Source of the DNA: Thermohalobaculum sp038534135
Lineage (GTDB): Bacteria > Pseudomonadota > Alphaproteobacteria > Rhodobacterales > Rhodobacteraceae
Assembly (NCBI GenBank): GCA_038534135.1
Contig: JBCAXJ010000021.1
Location: 4,841-68,840, forward strand
Direction of reading: 5' to 3'
Length of the DNA: 64,000 nucleotides
The notes below the pieces were generated by a model. It saw only the letters and a list, made by a program, of their open reading frames with translations, was not told the origin of the DNA and ran no database searches. The translations under genes and the position numbers were made by a program. Positions 52,472 to 62,083 of the stretch are shown here, one piece after another (position 1 is the stretch's first letter; every line of letters begins with the position of its first letter).

Positions 52472-53650
52472 ATGACCGAGACGGACATTCTCATCGGAGG
52501 GGGCGGTATCGCGGGGCTGAGCGCCGCCGCCCGGCTGGGCGCCGACGGGCATCGCGTGGTGCTGGTCGATCCCGCGCCGATGGACCTGCCACATGCCGGC
52601 GACCTGAGGACGACGGCCTATCTGCAACCCGCGATCGACACCCTCACGAAAGCCGGTGCCTGGGCGGAGCTGCACGCGCTTGGGGCCGAACTGCGGACGA
52701 TGCGGATCGTCGATGCGGGCGGCGTCGAGCGATCGCCGCGCGATACGGTCGACTTTCATGGGGACGAGACCGGACGCAGTGCTTTCGGGTGGAACATCCC
52801 GAACGCTGCTGCGCGAACGGAATTGCTTAAGACGATTTCCGAGATGTCGCACGTTCAGTTGCGGCACGAACGCCGCGTGACCGGGTTTCTCGCTCGCGAT
52901 AAGACTGCGATCGTTCGCCTGGACGACGGCAGCCAGATCAGCGCGAAACTGGTGATCGCGGCGGATGGCCGAGACTCGGCCTTGCGCGGAATGGCCGGGC
53001 TGTCCGCCAAAAGATGGGCCTATGGACAGAAGGCACTTGTCTTTGTCGTCTCGCATCCCGATCCGCATGACGGTGTCTCGACCGAGATCCACCGCACGGG
53101 CGGACCGCTGACGCTGGTGCCGATGCCGGATCTGGACGGAAGGCCTTGCTCATCCGTTGTCTGGATGGTTCCCGGTGCTCGTGCACGAGAGCTCGAGGCC
53201 ATGGATGATGCGCGCCTTGACGTTGAGCTGACCGCCGAGACCATGGGTCTGTTCGGCGGGCTGCACATCGAAAGCCCACGTGCGGTCTGGCCGATGATCT
53301 CCCAGGTCGCCACACGCCTCGTCTCTGACCGGCTGGCCCTCGTGGCCGAAGCCGCCCACGTCATGCCGCCGATCGGGGCACAGGGGCTCAACACCTCGTT
53401 GCACGACGTCGAGACGCTGGCGGGCCTTGTTCATGAGGCGCCGGATCCCGGCGAGCGCAGTCTTCTTGCCGGGTATGAACGCCGCATCCTTCCGCGGACC
53501 CTGGCACGCGTGGGTGGGGTCGACATTCTGAACCGGGCCGCGATGGCAGAGTTCCAGCCGTTGCGCGATCTGCGTCGGGCCGGGCTGACTGCAATCGCAC
53601 GCATTCCGGCGCTGCGCCGGTTTGCCATCCGGAGCGGCATGGGCGGATAG
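52472..53650 (+). CDS. UbiH/UbiF-family FAD-dependent monooxygenase
   Basis: The 392-residue flavoprotein has FAD-binding 'ILIGGGGIAGLSAAARLGAD', the dinucleotide/NADPH segment 'LVIAADGRDSALRG', and 'LALVAEAAHVMPPIGAQGLN' (the GD-motif region, here with A-E-A in place of the usual G-D-A). It fits ubiquinone-biosynthesis hydroxylases, though the altered motif leaves room for another substrate. The ATG at 52472 begins the conserved strand. Confidence 0.85.
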   Translation: MTETDILIGGGGIAGLSAAARLGADGHRVVLVDPAPMDLPHAGDLRTTAYLQPAIDTLTKAGAWAELHALGAELRTMRIVDAGGVERSPRDTVDFHGDETGRSAFGWNIPNAAARTELLKTISEMSHVQLRHERRVTGFLARDKTAIVRLDDGSQISAKLVIAADGRDSALRGMAGLSAKRWAYGQKALVFVVSHPDPHDGVSTEIHRTGGPLTLVPMPDLDGRPCSSVVWMVPGARARELEAMDDARLDVELTAETMGLFGGLHIESPRAVWPMISQVATRLVSDRLALVAEAAHVMPPIGAQGLNTSLHDVETLAGLVHEAPDPGERSLLAGYERRILPRTLARVGGVDILNRAAMAEFQPLRDLRRAGLTAIARIPALRRFAIRSGMGG

Positions 53651-53737
53651 CTGCCGAAAATCTAGCATTGACAGGCGCCACACGGGCCGCGTTTTGATGA
53701 ACCGGCGCGCCCTGTGTGGCCGTGAGGGAGACAGCAG

Positions 53738-54529
53738 ATGTCGATAACGCTCTCTGGCAAGACCGCCATTGTCACCACGGCCACCCAGGACGCGGGGCAG
53801 ACGATCTCGCAGCGGTTCCTGGACGCGGGCGCCAACGTGATGATCGCTGCGTGCGATGACAAAGGCGGGGTTTCGCTGGACGGAGATGACGACCGCTGGC
53901 AGGTCTTCCCGTTCGTCATGCAGGACAAGCTCTGCATCGCCAATCTGATGGCCGCGACGATCGATCGTTTCGGCAAGATCGACGTTCTCGTCAACGGTGC
54001 CCAGCGCGTCAGTGAACCCGGGATGTTTCTGGAGATCGGGACCGAGAACTTCGACACGGCGTTCGGAGAAACCGTGCGGAACGTCTTCCAACTCAGTCAG
54101 GCGTTCGCCAAGCGCATGCTGGACGCGGAAGACGGCACTGACCGGGTCAACGGCGCGATCGTGAACGTCTCTTCCATCGCCGCTAGACGAACGGTGCCGG
54201 AGCTGTTGTCGTATTCCGTGTCCTGCGCGGCGCTCGACCAGTTGACGAGGTCCATGGCGGCAAGCCTCGCGCCCCGTGGAATCCGCGTCAACGCTGTCGC
54301 CCTGGGCGGGGTGATGACCGAGCGCTTGCGCTCGGCGTTCCGCGAGGACGAAACCCTGCGCGGCGACATGCTCGCGGTCACCCCGATGGGGCGGCTGGCG
54401 GATACCGAGGAGGCGGCCGAGACGGCCCTGTTCCTCGCCTCGGACCACGCCAGCTACATCACCGGCCAGATCGTCTCGGTCGATGGTGGGCGGACGTTGC
54501 TGGATCCACTGGCATCTCCGGTTCGATGA
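53738..54529 (+). CDS. Short-chain dehydrogenase/reductase with altered active site
   Basis: The 263-residue protein has the SDR fold ('KTAIVTTATQDAGQTI', 'DVLVNGAQ', 'IVNVSSIAARR', 'PRGIRVNAVALGGVMTE', 'ITGQIVSVDGGRTL'). The catalytic Ser and Tyr159 are present, but the Lys of YxxxK is Cys163 (YSVSC), and the glycine-rich cofactor loop is degenerate (TTATQDAG). Ordinary dehydrogenase activity is therefore doubtful. GTGAGGGAGAC precedes the ATG. Confidence 0.85.
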   Translation: MSITLSGKTAIVTTATQDAGQTISQRFLDAGANVMIAACDDKGGVSLDGDDDRWQVFPFVMQDKLCIANLMAATIDRFGKIDVLVNGAQRVSEPGMFLEIGTENFDTAFGETVRNVFQLSQAFAKRMLDAEDGTDRVNGAIVNVSSIAARRTVPELLSYSVSCAALDQLTRSMAASLAPRGIRVNAVALGGVMTERLRSAFREDETLRGDMLAVTPMGRLADTEEAAETALFLASDHASYITGQIVSVDGGRTLLDPLASPVR

Positions 54530-54533
54530 TGGC

Positions 54534-55043
54534 CTAGGTCGTTTTCTTCGCTCCGTCGATGATGAGCCACAACAGTTTGCGGCTGATCTCATGATCCTGC
54601 TGGCCCGTCTCGGCCATTTCGGCCTCCTGCCATTCGCGTTCTTCGATTGACAGCGTACCGGTGGTCGCAACGGGATCATCATTCCAGAAACGCGTGATCA
54701 TCAGTTTGAAATGATACCACTCGTTCTGAATGATATCGACGATTTCATCCTGCGCCCCAGAGCTCAATGCGCCGGTCAGCTTGCCGTCGTTCGCAACGTC
54801 GGTGATGCTTGTATACTGATGTGCGTACTTGTTGAGCGTATCTACCTTCGGAATGTTCGCCTTGTCTGAGTTGCCGGTCGGCCGGATGTAGACTGGGTTA
54901 CCTGTGGTGTGGCCGCCGTGAAACTCAAAGACGTACTCGGCGCTTGCCTGCCACGTCGTAACTGCACCGCGCTCGCCCCCGTCGAGGTACATTTTCACCA
55001 TCTCGTCATCGGCGGTCCATAACCAGTTCTCTTGCCAAGGCAT
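54534..55043 (-). CDS. Unrecognised soluble protein
   Basis: This 169-residue acidic protein is rich in Trp, Tyr and Asp, with no signal peptide or membrane segment. It starts MPWQENWLWTADDEMV. The middle has 'EYVFEFHGGHTTGNPVYIRP', and the C-terminal part is helical and charged. GAAGGAGATCTGAGA precedes the ATG, a good ribosome site. It is convergent with the SDR gene (4 bp between stops). I do not recognise a family. Confidence 0.65.
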   Translation of the reverse strand: MPWQENWLWTADDEMVKMYLDGGERGAVTTWQASAEYVFEFHGGHTTGNPVYIRPTGNSDKANIPKVDTLNKYAHQYTSITDVANDGKLTGALSSGAQDEIVDIIQNEWYHFKLMITRFWNDDPVATTGTLSIEEREWQEAEMAETGQQDHEISRKLLWLIIDGAKKTT

Positions 55044-55120
55044 TCTCAGATCTCCTTCAATACAATCCGAGAAAGTTGATCTAGAAAGGCACTACAGGCA
55101 AGCCTGAATCCGCCTCGCGT

Positions 55121-55723
55121 TCAGCGATGCCCCCAGTCCTCGGGATCATCTCCGGTCGGCGCCAGACCCACGACGTCTCCGTCAATCGATACGCCCAGAC
55201 CCAGCACGGTGCGGTTGGCGTAGTTGAAATAGGCCGCCACCTGATTGATCTCGAGGATCTGGCCATCGTCCCAGCCCTTGTCGCGCAGCTCGACGATGTC
55301 GTCGGCATCCACGAAGGCTGGCCCCGATGTCAGCGCATCGGCATAGTCCAGCGCGGCCAGTTCCGCGGGCGTCAGCGGTGCCTTCTCGGGCTCGGATGTC
55401 TCCAGCGCCTTGCGGATGGCGTTCGACCGCTTGTCGTCTCGGATCAGCCGCTTCATGCCCTCGAAATGATGCTCGACGCAATAGTCGCAGCGGTTCAACA
55501 CGCTGACCCAGATCCCGATGCATTCGAGAAACCACTTCGGCACCGTATTGGAACCGTGGTGCAGCACATTCTTGTAGAGAGCCATGTGGCCCTCCATCGT
55601 GTGCGGGCGCGCTGAATGCGCCAGCATGATGTTGTCGACAGTGCCGTTTGGTCCCGCGACCCGGTCGTACAACTGCTTCAGGCGCCCTGTCGCCTGAGTG
55701 AAGGGGATGTGTCGGATCCACAT
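55121..55723 (-). CDS. AhpD/carboxymuconolactone-decarboxylase-like peroxidase-related protein
   Basis: The 200-residue protein has the alkylhydroperoxidase signature 'NRCDYCVEHHFEGMKRL' (CxxC followed by His). 'GLGVSIDGD' at the end is usual for the uncharacterised peroxidase-related enzyme group. The redox Cys pair could act in peroxide or thiol chemistry. The start at 55723 follows CGGAGCAG. It lies just downstream of the giant RTX gene on the same strand, separated by a strong hairpin. Confidence 0.82.
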   Translation of the reverse strand: MWIRHIPFTQATGRLKQLYDRVAGPNGTVDNIMLAHSARPHTMEGHMALYKNVLHHGSNTVPKWFLECIGIWVSVLNRCDYCVEHHFEGMKRLIRDDKRSNAIRKALETSEPEKAPLTPAELAALDYADALTSGPAFVDADDIVELRDKGWDDGQILEINQVAAYFNYANRTVLGLGVSIDGDVVGLAPTGDDPEDWGHR

Positions 55724-55834
55724 GCGTCTGCTCCGATTCTGGTTTCTGATGCAGTGTGGCGGTATCCGGGCTGGCTGGACAGAGCAAGCGACCAGAACGG
55801 CCGCTGGCATGTGTCCAGTTTGTGCGGGTTGCGC

Positions 55835-55859
55835 GGCGGAGCCCGGCGCGGGCACCGCC
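55835..55859 (-). terminator. Hairpin after the giant RTX gene
   Basis: GGCGG-A-GCCC pairs with GGGC-A-CCGCC around a GGCGC loop (one A-A mismatch). It starts 14 bp downstream of the RTX stop on the - strand. Strong stem, no T-tract. Confidence 0.5.
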
Positions 55860-55873
55860 GATCAACGTCATTG

Positions 55874-58800
55874 TCAGAAATTGAAGTCCGAGGTCGACAC
55901 GTCGTCGGCCGCGACACCTTGCAGGACCACAAGCCCCAGATTATCCGCGCTGCTGTCCCAGCGCACGACGGCCCCGGCCGAACCGTCATAGATGTCGAGC
56001 GCATTGAACCGGGTGTTGATTGCCGACAGGTCGAGTGTGTCGACGCCCTGTTCGAAGTCGAGGATCCGGTTGATGTCGTCGCCACGGCTGAACTTGAAGA
56101 TGTCGGCCCCGGCACCGCCCTCGAGCACGTCCGAGCCTTCGCCGCCCTCCAGCAGGTCGTTGCCGTCCCGGCCCTGAACCCGGTCATCGCCCGCACCGCC
56201 GCGCAGGACATTGTTGCCCGCATTGCCGGTGACATAGTTGTCCAGTGCGTTGCCCATGAGCGCGAGCGATTCGACGCCGACCGCCTGCACGACTTCGATG
56301 TTGTCTGCCAGGACGGTGTCGACGAACGAGTAGACGCGGTCGTATCCTTCGTTCTCTTGTTCGACTGCGGTGTCGCCCGCGCCGCGCAGATAGAACACGT
56401 CATCGCCGAGACCGCCAATCATCTCATCATTGCCACCACGGCCGTCGAAACGGTCGTTCCCGGCCAATCCCTGAAGAATGTCATCGTCAGTCGTTCCGAT
56501 CAGGACATTGTCGCCCTCGTCGCCGATGATGAACGCCTCGCCGCCGACAAAGTTCGAGAAGTCGATTTCGGGCGAGGTGACGCCTTTCAGAACAACCAAG
56601 GAGATTTCATCGCCATCGTGCTGATAGCGAACGACAGCGCCGTGTACGGAATCGTAGATCCGAACCTCGTCGAAGGATCGTCCGCTGGGGGTCAGATCGA
56701 TCAGGTCCACGCCGATCTCGAAGTCCGTGATCACGTCGCTGCCGCCGCCAAGTCCGAAACGGAAGATGTCGGCACCTGCGCCTCCGGCAAGGATGTCGTT
56801 CTCCGCGCCGCCGTCCAGGATGTCGTCACCTTCCATGCCGTAGAGACGGTCACGCCCGCCTGCGCCGATCAGCACATTTGTCGCAGTGTTCCCACGGATC
56901 TGGTTGTCTTGCTCATTGCCGGTGATGTCGACGGCGCCCTCGCCTTCGATCGTTCCGATCTCGACATGGGCGGCGAGTGTGAAATCGACGGATCCGATTG
57001 CACGATCGGTCCCTTCGCCGGCGCGTTCGACGATCTTGTCACCGACATCATCGATGAAGTAGCCGTCATCGCCTGCGCCACCGATCATGAGGTCCGCGCC
57101 GGCACTTCTGTAGAACCAGTCGTCGCCGCTGCCGCCTTCCATGACATCGTCACCGTCGGTGCCATGCAGCCGGTCCGCGTTTTCGGTCCCGGCGATGACC
57201 TCATTCGTTCCGGCAAAGCTGGAGACTGTGACCTCAGCCGCCAAGATATTGTTCAGGAACAGGGCGTTGCTGCTGTCGGCCGCGTCAAAACTGATCTTTG
57301 CCCCGAAGCGCGAGTCTTCGATCACCAGATCGGCGAAGCTTGCGTTCTCGAATTCGAGAAGGTCGGTGCCGAGTTCGAAATCGAGAACCTGATCGATGCC
57401 GCCGTCCGCTCCAAAGCGGAACAGGTCCGCTCCAGCACCACCTTCGAGGACATCGTTATCCGCCCCGCCGTCGAGCGTGTCATCGCCATCGCGACCCTGC
57501 AAACGGTCACGGCCCGCCAGGCCCAGGATGACGTTTGATCCAGCGTTGCCCGTCAGCCAGTTCGCCTCGGCATTGCCGGTCAGGTTCACGTCGTCGGAAC
57601 CGGTCGCGACTGCGACTTCGACGTTCTCCGCAAGCACGTGATCGATCGACGCATAGACCCGGTCATAGCCGCCAGCGGAGTGCTCCATGACCATGTCACC
57701 GGCCTGATCGACGTAGAAGCGGTCGTCGCCGGTGCCGCCGATCATGGTGTCATCGCCTGCCCGGCCAATCAGCACGTCGCGTCCCGCACCGCCGTCCATG
57801 ACGTTGTCGCCTTCATCGCCGTAAAGGCTGTTGTCGCCGTCGTCACCGACGATATCGGCCAAGGGCATGGTCGCGCCGGTCTGGTCGTTCACCTCGCTCG
57901 TCAGGACCGAGTGATCTCCATCCGCTTCCGCGAGCAGAATAGCTTCGACCGGATCGATTGCGCGGTCGAACACCGAGACCTTCTCGACCGTGCCGTCGAA
58001 GAAATCGCGCAGCCGGTCGTCATCGTTCCAGCGTTGCATGGTCGAGGCGCCGATGACGGTGCCCTCGGTGTTGCCGAGCATCCCGTTAGCGAAGCCCTCG
58101 TCAGCGTCGACCATCTCACCGTTCACATAGAGGGCGATGGTGTCGGCATCGAAGGCGAACGCGATGTGGTAGGTCTCACCCGCCTCGATCTTCTCGTCGC
58201 GATACTTCAGGTGCCGGGTCTCGGTTTCGCTCTGGAAGCGGACATAGAAATAATCGTTCCCATCGACATAGAAGCTGAGATGTCCACCGTCCTTGTAGCC
58301 GGAGTGGTCCTTTGACAGGATGACTTGCCGGCCGTCGCCGGGCGTGTCGGCGGTGAAGCTGAAGGCCCATGTGCCCTCGGCCTGCGCCTGATCCTGCGTG
58401 TGCGCAACGGTGACCACGTCATCCACGCCGTCGAACGTGCCGCCATCGTTCTCGACGATCACGGTCAGCGGGCCGCCGGTTTTCGAAGACGCGAAATCGA
58501 CCTGATCGAGGAACGGGTTCGACGAGAAGGACAGCGGATCGGCGGCCATCGGGTTGCCCTCGATGTCGCGGCTGTCATAGCCGTAGATCGTCACGCCATC
58601 ATCGGTGACCGAGATCTTGGTCTCGCCGGTCGGCGCGACGGCTTCCTGAATGTCATCGACTGTGCGCACGATGCCGAAATGCGTGCCTGCGTCGGTCTCG
58701 ATGTCGTCCTCGGTGACCAGATCGCCGAACACGACCGCGTAGCCGATGATGTCCTCGTCGTGCGCACCGCCGCCATTGCCCTGTTGCGAGTAGATCTGGA

Positions 58801-61800
58801 CGATCGACATCGCGTCATCGTGCACGCCGTCACCATCGCTGTCGTAGCTCTTGTGGGTGATGTCCAGAATGTTGGTCGTGTGGCCGATGATCTTGATCTG
58901 GTCCTCGCCGCGCTTGAAATCGGCGATGACGTCGATGCCCGACAGATCGACCCAGTGATCGTGGACGTATTTGTTCTCTCCGGCGACGCCGTTATAGCGG
59001 ATCGAGCGATCTTCCTGCGTGTGCTCCAGCAGGATGTCCTTTGTGCCGTTGATCAGTGTCTGGATGTAGAATGTGTCGTTGCCCGAGCCGCCGACCAGTA
59101 TGTCGTCAGCCTCAAGCGGCTGGTCGATCCAGTCCGACAGTTTCAGGTATTCGGGATCGATCTGGTTGCCCAGCGGGCGCGAGGGATCATCCAGCACCAG
59201 TTGCCCGGCGCGCTGCTCGCCGCCATCCGAACGCGCCCACAGCAGGTCGTCGCCGTCACCGCCGAACAGAATGTCGTTGCCGCGTCCGCCGTCGAGTTCG
59301 TCATTGCCGCTGCCGCCCTCGATCCAGTCGTCGCCATAGCCGCCCTCGATCGAGTCGTTGCCAGCGCCACCGTCCAACGTGTCGTTCCCGGCCTCGCCGA
59401 AGATCAGATCGTCGCCGTCGCCGCCTTCGAAGACGTCCTCGCCCGCCAGCATCGGCTGTGGGCCGGATGGATTGGTCAATGCGGCTCCCGGGCCGTCGGT
59501 GATCAACTCGTTGATCTCGTCCTGGGTCAGCGCGTCCTCTGGCGTGAAGCCGCCCCACACACCGAATTCGGCAACGGCACCGTCAAAGGCACGGTCCAGA
59601 TCCTCGTCATCCACCGCGAAGATCTGGGCCGTCGCGTTCACATCGGACCGGTAGGCGTCCGCGCCCAGCACCCATGGGTTTTCGTTTTGCAGGATGAACG
59701 CCTCGGTAAACGCGCCGGGTGTCGCGACGCCGCCCTCGAGTTCCTGCCACACGATGTCGGACAACGGTGCGCCATCGACATAGACCGTGATTCCTGTCTC
59801 GGTGAAGTTGACCGCCACATGCGCCCATTCACCTTCGGTGAAGACCGGTGTGACGGTCTCCCACGCATTGTTGCCCCAGCGGCCATTGCCGTCGGCGAAG
59901 CGCATAAAGAGCTGACCGTCCGACGTATGGCCAAGTCGGAAGTGCCCGCCCAGATCTCGGCCGGACTGATCCTTGGACAGGAAGGTCGAGTCCTCGGTCA
60001 GGTCGTCGGGCCGGACCCAGATCGAGATCGTGCCCTGGGTGACGCTCATCACCGGGTCATGCTTGATGAACGCGTATTCGTCCTCGCCGTTGAACTCGAG
60101 CGCGTTGACCGTGACCCCGTCCGGGCCGGTCGTCAGCCCGTCCGTACGCAGCAGCGCCTGGTTCTCGTAGAGCGTATAGGCCTTCGCTGTCGGGCCACCG
60201 CGCGCGTCCTCGTAGGCGCCATCCGCCGCGCCATTGTCAGTGAAGCTGTAATAGCCCAGCGCGCCCGGCAGGCCGTCTGGATCGGCATAGACCGGTGCGA
60301 TCACGTCGTCGCCCGGAGTGCCACTGTCAGTTTGACCGGCAACGCTGACCGTGCCGAGTTGCTCGAACGGGAAGCGGGTCTCGTTCAGGGCTTCGGGTGT
60401 TGGCGCTGCAAAGGTGATCCCGTGCGCCGCAGCATCATCAAGGTAGGGGTTGTCGATGTAGTCCTCGGGGCTGCCGGTGATCGGCCCCAGGTTTCCCTGA
60501 TCGTCGCGCGTGTCGTAGCCGTAGACCAGTTCGCCGTTGATTTCGGTGACCTTCAGGTCGCCTTCGGGGAAGATCGCCTCGGCAACCTCGGCATAGGTCT
60601 CGACAATGCCGTAGGTCACGCCCGCATCGGTGATGATGTCGTCTTCCTCGACCCTGTCGCCGTGCACGATGATCTGACCCAGCAGGTCGTCATCATGCGC
60701 GCCGCCGCCGCCGTGCTGGTTCGAGACAACGGTGATGATCGACTCGATATCCCCGTCACCGTCGACATCGCGGTAGTCGATGCTGCCGATCGTGGCCGTG
60801 TGACCGATCACGGCGATCTGGTCTTCGCCAGCGACGTAGTCGGCGATGGTCTCGTTGCCGAAATGGTCGACCCAGTGATCGTGCAGATAGGTGTTCTCAC
60901 CCGCGACACCGGCCCAGTTGATTGTGCCGTCCGAGCGCGTGTGCTTTTGGATGATGTGGAGCTTGGCGTTGATCAGCGGGTTGATCATGAAGACGTCGCT
61001 GCCCGCGCCGCCGATCATAATGTCATCGCCGATCAGCGGTTGATCCTCGTAACCCTTCAGCTTCTGGCGATCCTCGTTGACGTCACCTTCCGGCGTATCC
61101 GGCCGGGTTGGCGTGCCAAGTGCGAGCTGTCCGATCCGCTGTTCGTTCGCATCCGACCGGCCAATCAGCAGGTCGTCGCCGTCGCCGCCGATCAGCAGGT
61201 CGGCACCGCGCCCGCCCAGCAGCACGTCATCACCATCGCCGCCGATGATCTTGTCGTTGCCGTAGCCGCCATTGATGTAGTCGTCGCCCGCGCCGCCATC
61301 GATCGTCTCATCCGCGCCGCCGCCTTCGATGCTGTCTGCACCTGCCGTAGGTGTGTCCGTCGTCGCGATGTCCAGCGCGTCTTCCAGGAAGTACGAGGGA
61401 TGATAGTCGGCCACAGGCACCAGCGGCACGTTGGCGGGTGGATTGGTAAAGTCGGCGATCGATTGGTAGAAAGCACTCTGGTCGACGGTGATCCCGTCGA
61501 TCTCGAGGTTCAGCGATTGCCCGCCGCCCGCATCGAAGTAGAGCAGTTCCATCGCGTAGAGCCCGCCCGCGAAATCGGCGACCCGCGCCGTCTCCTCGGT
61601 GCCACGCGTGCCTTCGAATTCCGAGAACTCGACACCGCCCAGCTTCAACGAGAACCCGTCATCCGAACTGACGGCGATCTCATGAACGCCAGCAGGAATG
61701 TAGACATAGCCGGTGAACGTCAGGCCGGACGGTCCCATTTCGAAGACATCGCCAGGCACCCCTTGGATCGAGGCCGCATCGTCGCCCAGGAATTCGCCGA

Positions 61801-62050
61801 CAGTCGTGTCGCTTCTGCGGCCGCTATACAGAAGCTCGGACGCCGTGAACGTCGAGACCGGAGAGCGGGTCGCGATGATGTCTTCAAGCACCGAGATCGA
61901 CCAGATGCTGCCGTTCGTGACGTAGACCTCGCCGGCAAGTCCGCTACCCTGAGATGGCACGTCCGAGATGGACGCCATCGCCACGGCGGGCGTCATGCCG
62001 TCTGGCGTGTCAACTGCAGTCGCATCGAAGAGTGGATTGTAGCTCATCAT
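55874..62050 (-). CDS. Giant PA14/LamG/RTX secreted protein
   Basis: The product is 2058 residues, acidic and almost Cys-free, without an N-terminal signal peptide, as expected for type I secretion. Order: PA14-like domain (about 45-190, 'GVHEIAVSSDDGFSLKLGG'); RTX repeats (about 240-310); a 230-residue domain with GVAGENTYLHDHWVD; LamG 1 (about 640-830); RTX repeats; a second copy of the HDHWVD domain (about 970-1190); LamG 2 (about 1200-1385); then three RTX modules of 190-220 residues. PA14 and LamG domains bind carbohydrate, so surface adhesion or glycan binding is likely. The start at 62050 follows AAGGAACC. A perfect palindrome lies in its leader. Confidence 0.88.
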   Translation of the reverse strand: MMSYNPLFDATAVDTPDGMTPAVAMASISDVPSQGSGLAGEVYVTNGSIWSISVLEDIIATRSPVSTFTASELLYSGRRSDTTVGEFLGDDAASIQGVPGDVFEMGPSGLTFTGYVYIPAGVHEIAVSSDDGFSLKLGGVEFSEFEGTRGTEETARVADFAGGLYAMELLYFDAGGGQSLNLEIDGITVDQSAFYQSIADFTNPPANVPLVPVADYHPSYFLEDALDIATTDTPTAGADSIEGGGADETIDGGAGDDYINGGYGNDKIIGGDGDDVLLGGRGADLLIGGDGDDLLIGRSDANEQRIGQLALGTPTRPDTPEGDVNEDRQKLKGYEDQPLIGDDIMIGGAGSDVFMINPLINAKLHIIQKHTRSDGTINWAGVAGENTYLHDHWVDHFGNETIADYVAGEDQIAVIGHTATIGSIDYRDVDGDGDIESIITVVSNQHGGGGAHDDDLLGQIIVHGDRVEEDDIITDAGVTYGIVETYAEVAEAIFPEGDLKVTEINGELVYGYDTRDDQGNLGPITGSPEDYIDNPYLDDAAAHGITFAAPTPEALNETRFPFEQLGTVSVAGQTDSGTPGDDVIAPVYADPDGLPGALGYYSFTDNGAADGAYEDARGGPTAKAYTLYENQALLRTDGLTTGPDGVTVNALEFNGEDEYAFIKHDPVMSVTQGTISIWVRPDDLTEDSTFLSKDQSGRDLGGHFRLGHTSDGQLFMRFADGNGRWGNNAWETVTPVFTEGEWAHVAVNFTETGITVYVDGAPLSDIVWQELEGGVATPGAFTEAFILQNENPWVLGADAYRSDVNATAQIFAVDDEDLDRAFDGAVAEFGVWGGFTPEDALTQDEINELITDGPGAALTNPSGPQPMLAGEDVFEGGDGDDLIFGEAGNDTLDGGAGNDSIEGGYGDDWIEGGSGNDELDGGRGNDILFGGDGDDLLWARSDGGEQRAGQLVLDDPSRPLGNQIDPEYLKLSDWIDQPLEADDILVGGSGNDTFYIQTLINGTKDILLEHTQEDRSIRYNGVAGENKYVHDHWVDLSGIDVIADFKRGEDQIKIIGHTTNILDITHKSYDSDGDGVHDDAMSIVQIYSQQGNGGGAHDEDIIGYAVVFGDLVTEDDIETDAGTHFGIVRTVDDIQEAVAPTGETKISVTDDGVTIYGYDSRDIEGNPMAADPLSFSSNPFLDQVDFASSKTGGPLTVIVENDGGTFDGVDDVVTVAHTQDQAQAEGTWAFSFTADTPGDGRQVILSKDHSGYKDGGHLSFYVDGNDYFYVRFQSETETRHLKYRDEKIEAGETYHIAFAFDADTIALYVNGEMVDADEGFANGMLGNTEGTVIGASTMQRWNDDDRLRDFFDGTVEKVSVFDRAIDPVEAILLAEADGDHSVLTSEVNDQTGATMPLADIVGDDGDNSLYGDEGDNVMDGGAGRDVLIGRAGDDTMIGGTGDDRFYVDQAGDMVMEHSAGGYDRVYASIDHVLAENVEVAVATGSDDVNLTGNAEANWLTGNAGSNVILGLAGRDRLQGRDGDDTLDGGADNDVLEGGAGADLFRFGADGGIDQVLDFELGTDLLEFENASFADLVIEDSRFGAKISFDAADSSNALFLNNILAAEVTVSSFAGTNEVIAGTENADRLHGTDGDDVMEGGSGDDWFYRSAGADLMIGGAGDDGYFIDDVGDKIVERAGEGTDRAIGSVDFTLAAHVEIGTIEGEGAVDITGNEQDNQIRGNTATNVLIGAGGRDRLYGMEGDDILDGGAENDILAGGAGADIFRFGLGGGSDVITDFEIGVDLIDLTPSGRSFDEVRIYDSVHGAVVRYQHDGDEISLVVLKGVTSPEIDFSNFVGGEAFIIGDEGDNVLIGTTDDDILQGLAGNDRFDGRGGNDEMIGGLGDDVFYLRGAGDTAVEQENEGYDRVYSFVDTVLADNIEVVQAVGVESLALMGNALDNYVTGNAGNNVLRGGAGDDRVQGRDGNDLLEGGEGSDVLEGGAGADIFKFSRGDDINRILDFEQGVDTLDLSAINTRFNALDIYDGSAGAVVRWDSSADNLGLVVLQGVAADDVSTSDFNF

Positions 62051-62067
62051 CGCGCGGTTCCTTCTGT

Positions 62068-62083
62068 CCTCTCGTGCGAGAGG
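62068..62083. promoter_or_regulatory. 16-bp perfect palindrome in the giant RTX gene leader
   Basis: CCTCTCG-TG-CGAGAGG lies 18 bp upstream of the RTX start codon. It could be an operator, or a hairpin near the ribosome site. No regulator was identified. Confidence 0.4.

Noticed and set aside
55992..57800. Repetitive DNA that might suggest a CRISPR or satellite array
   Set aside because: The periodicity comes from coding RTX nonapeptides. There are no constant repeats with unique spacers and no cas genes in the window.
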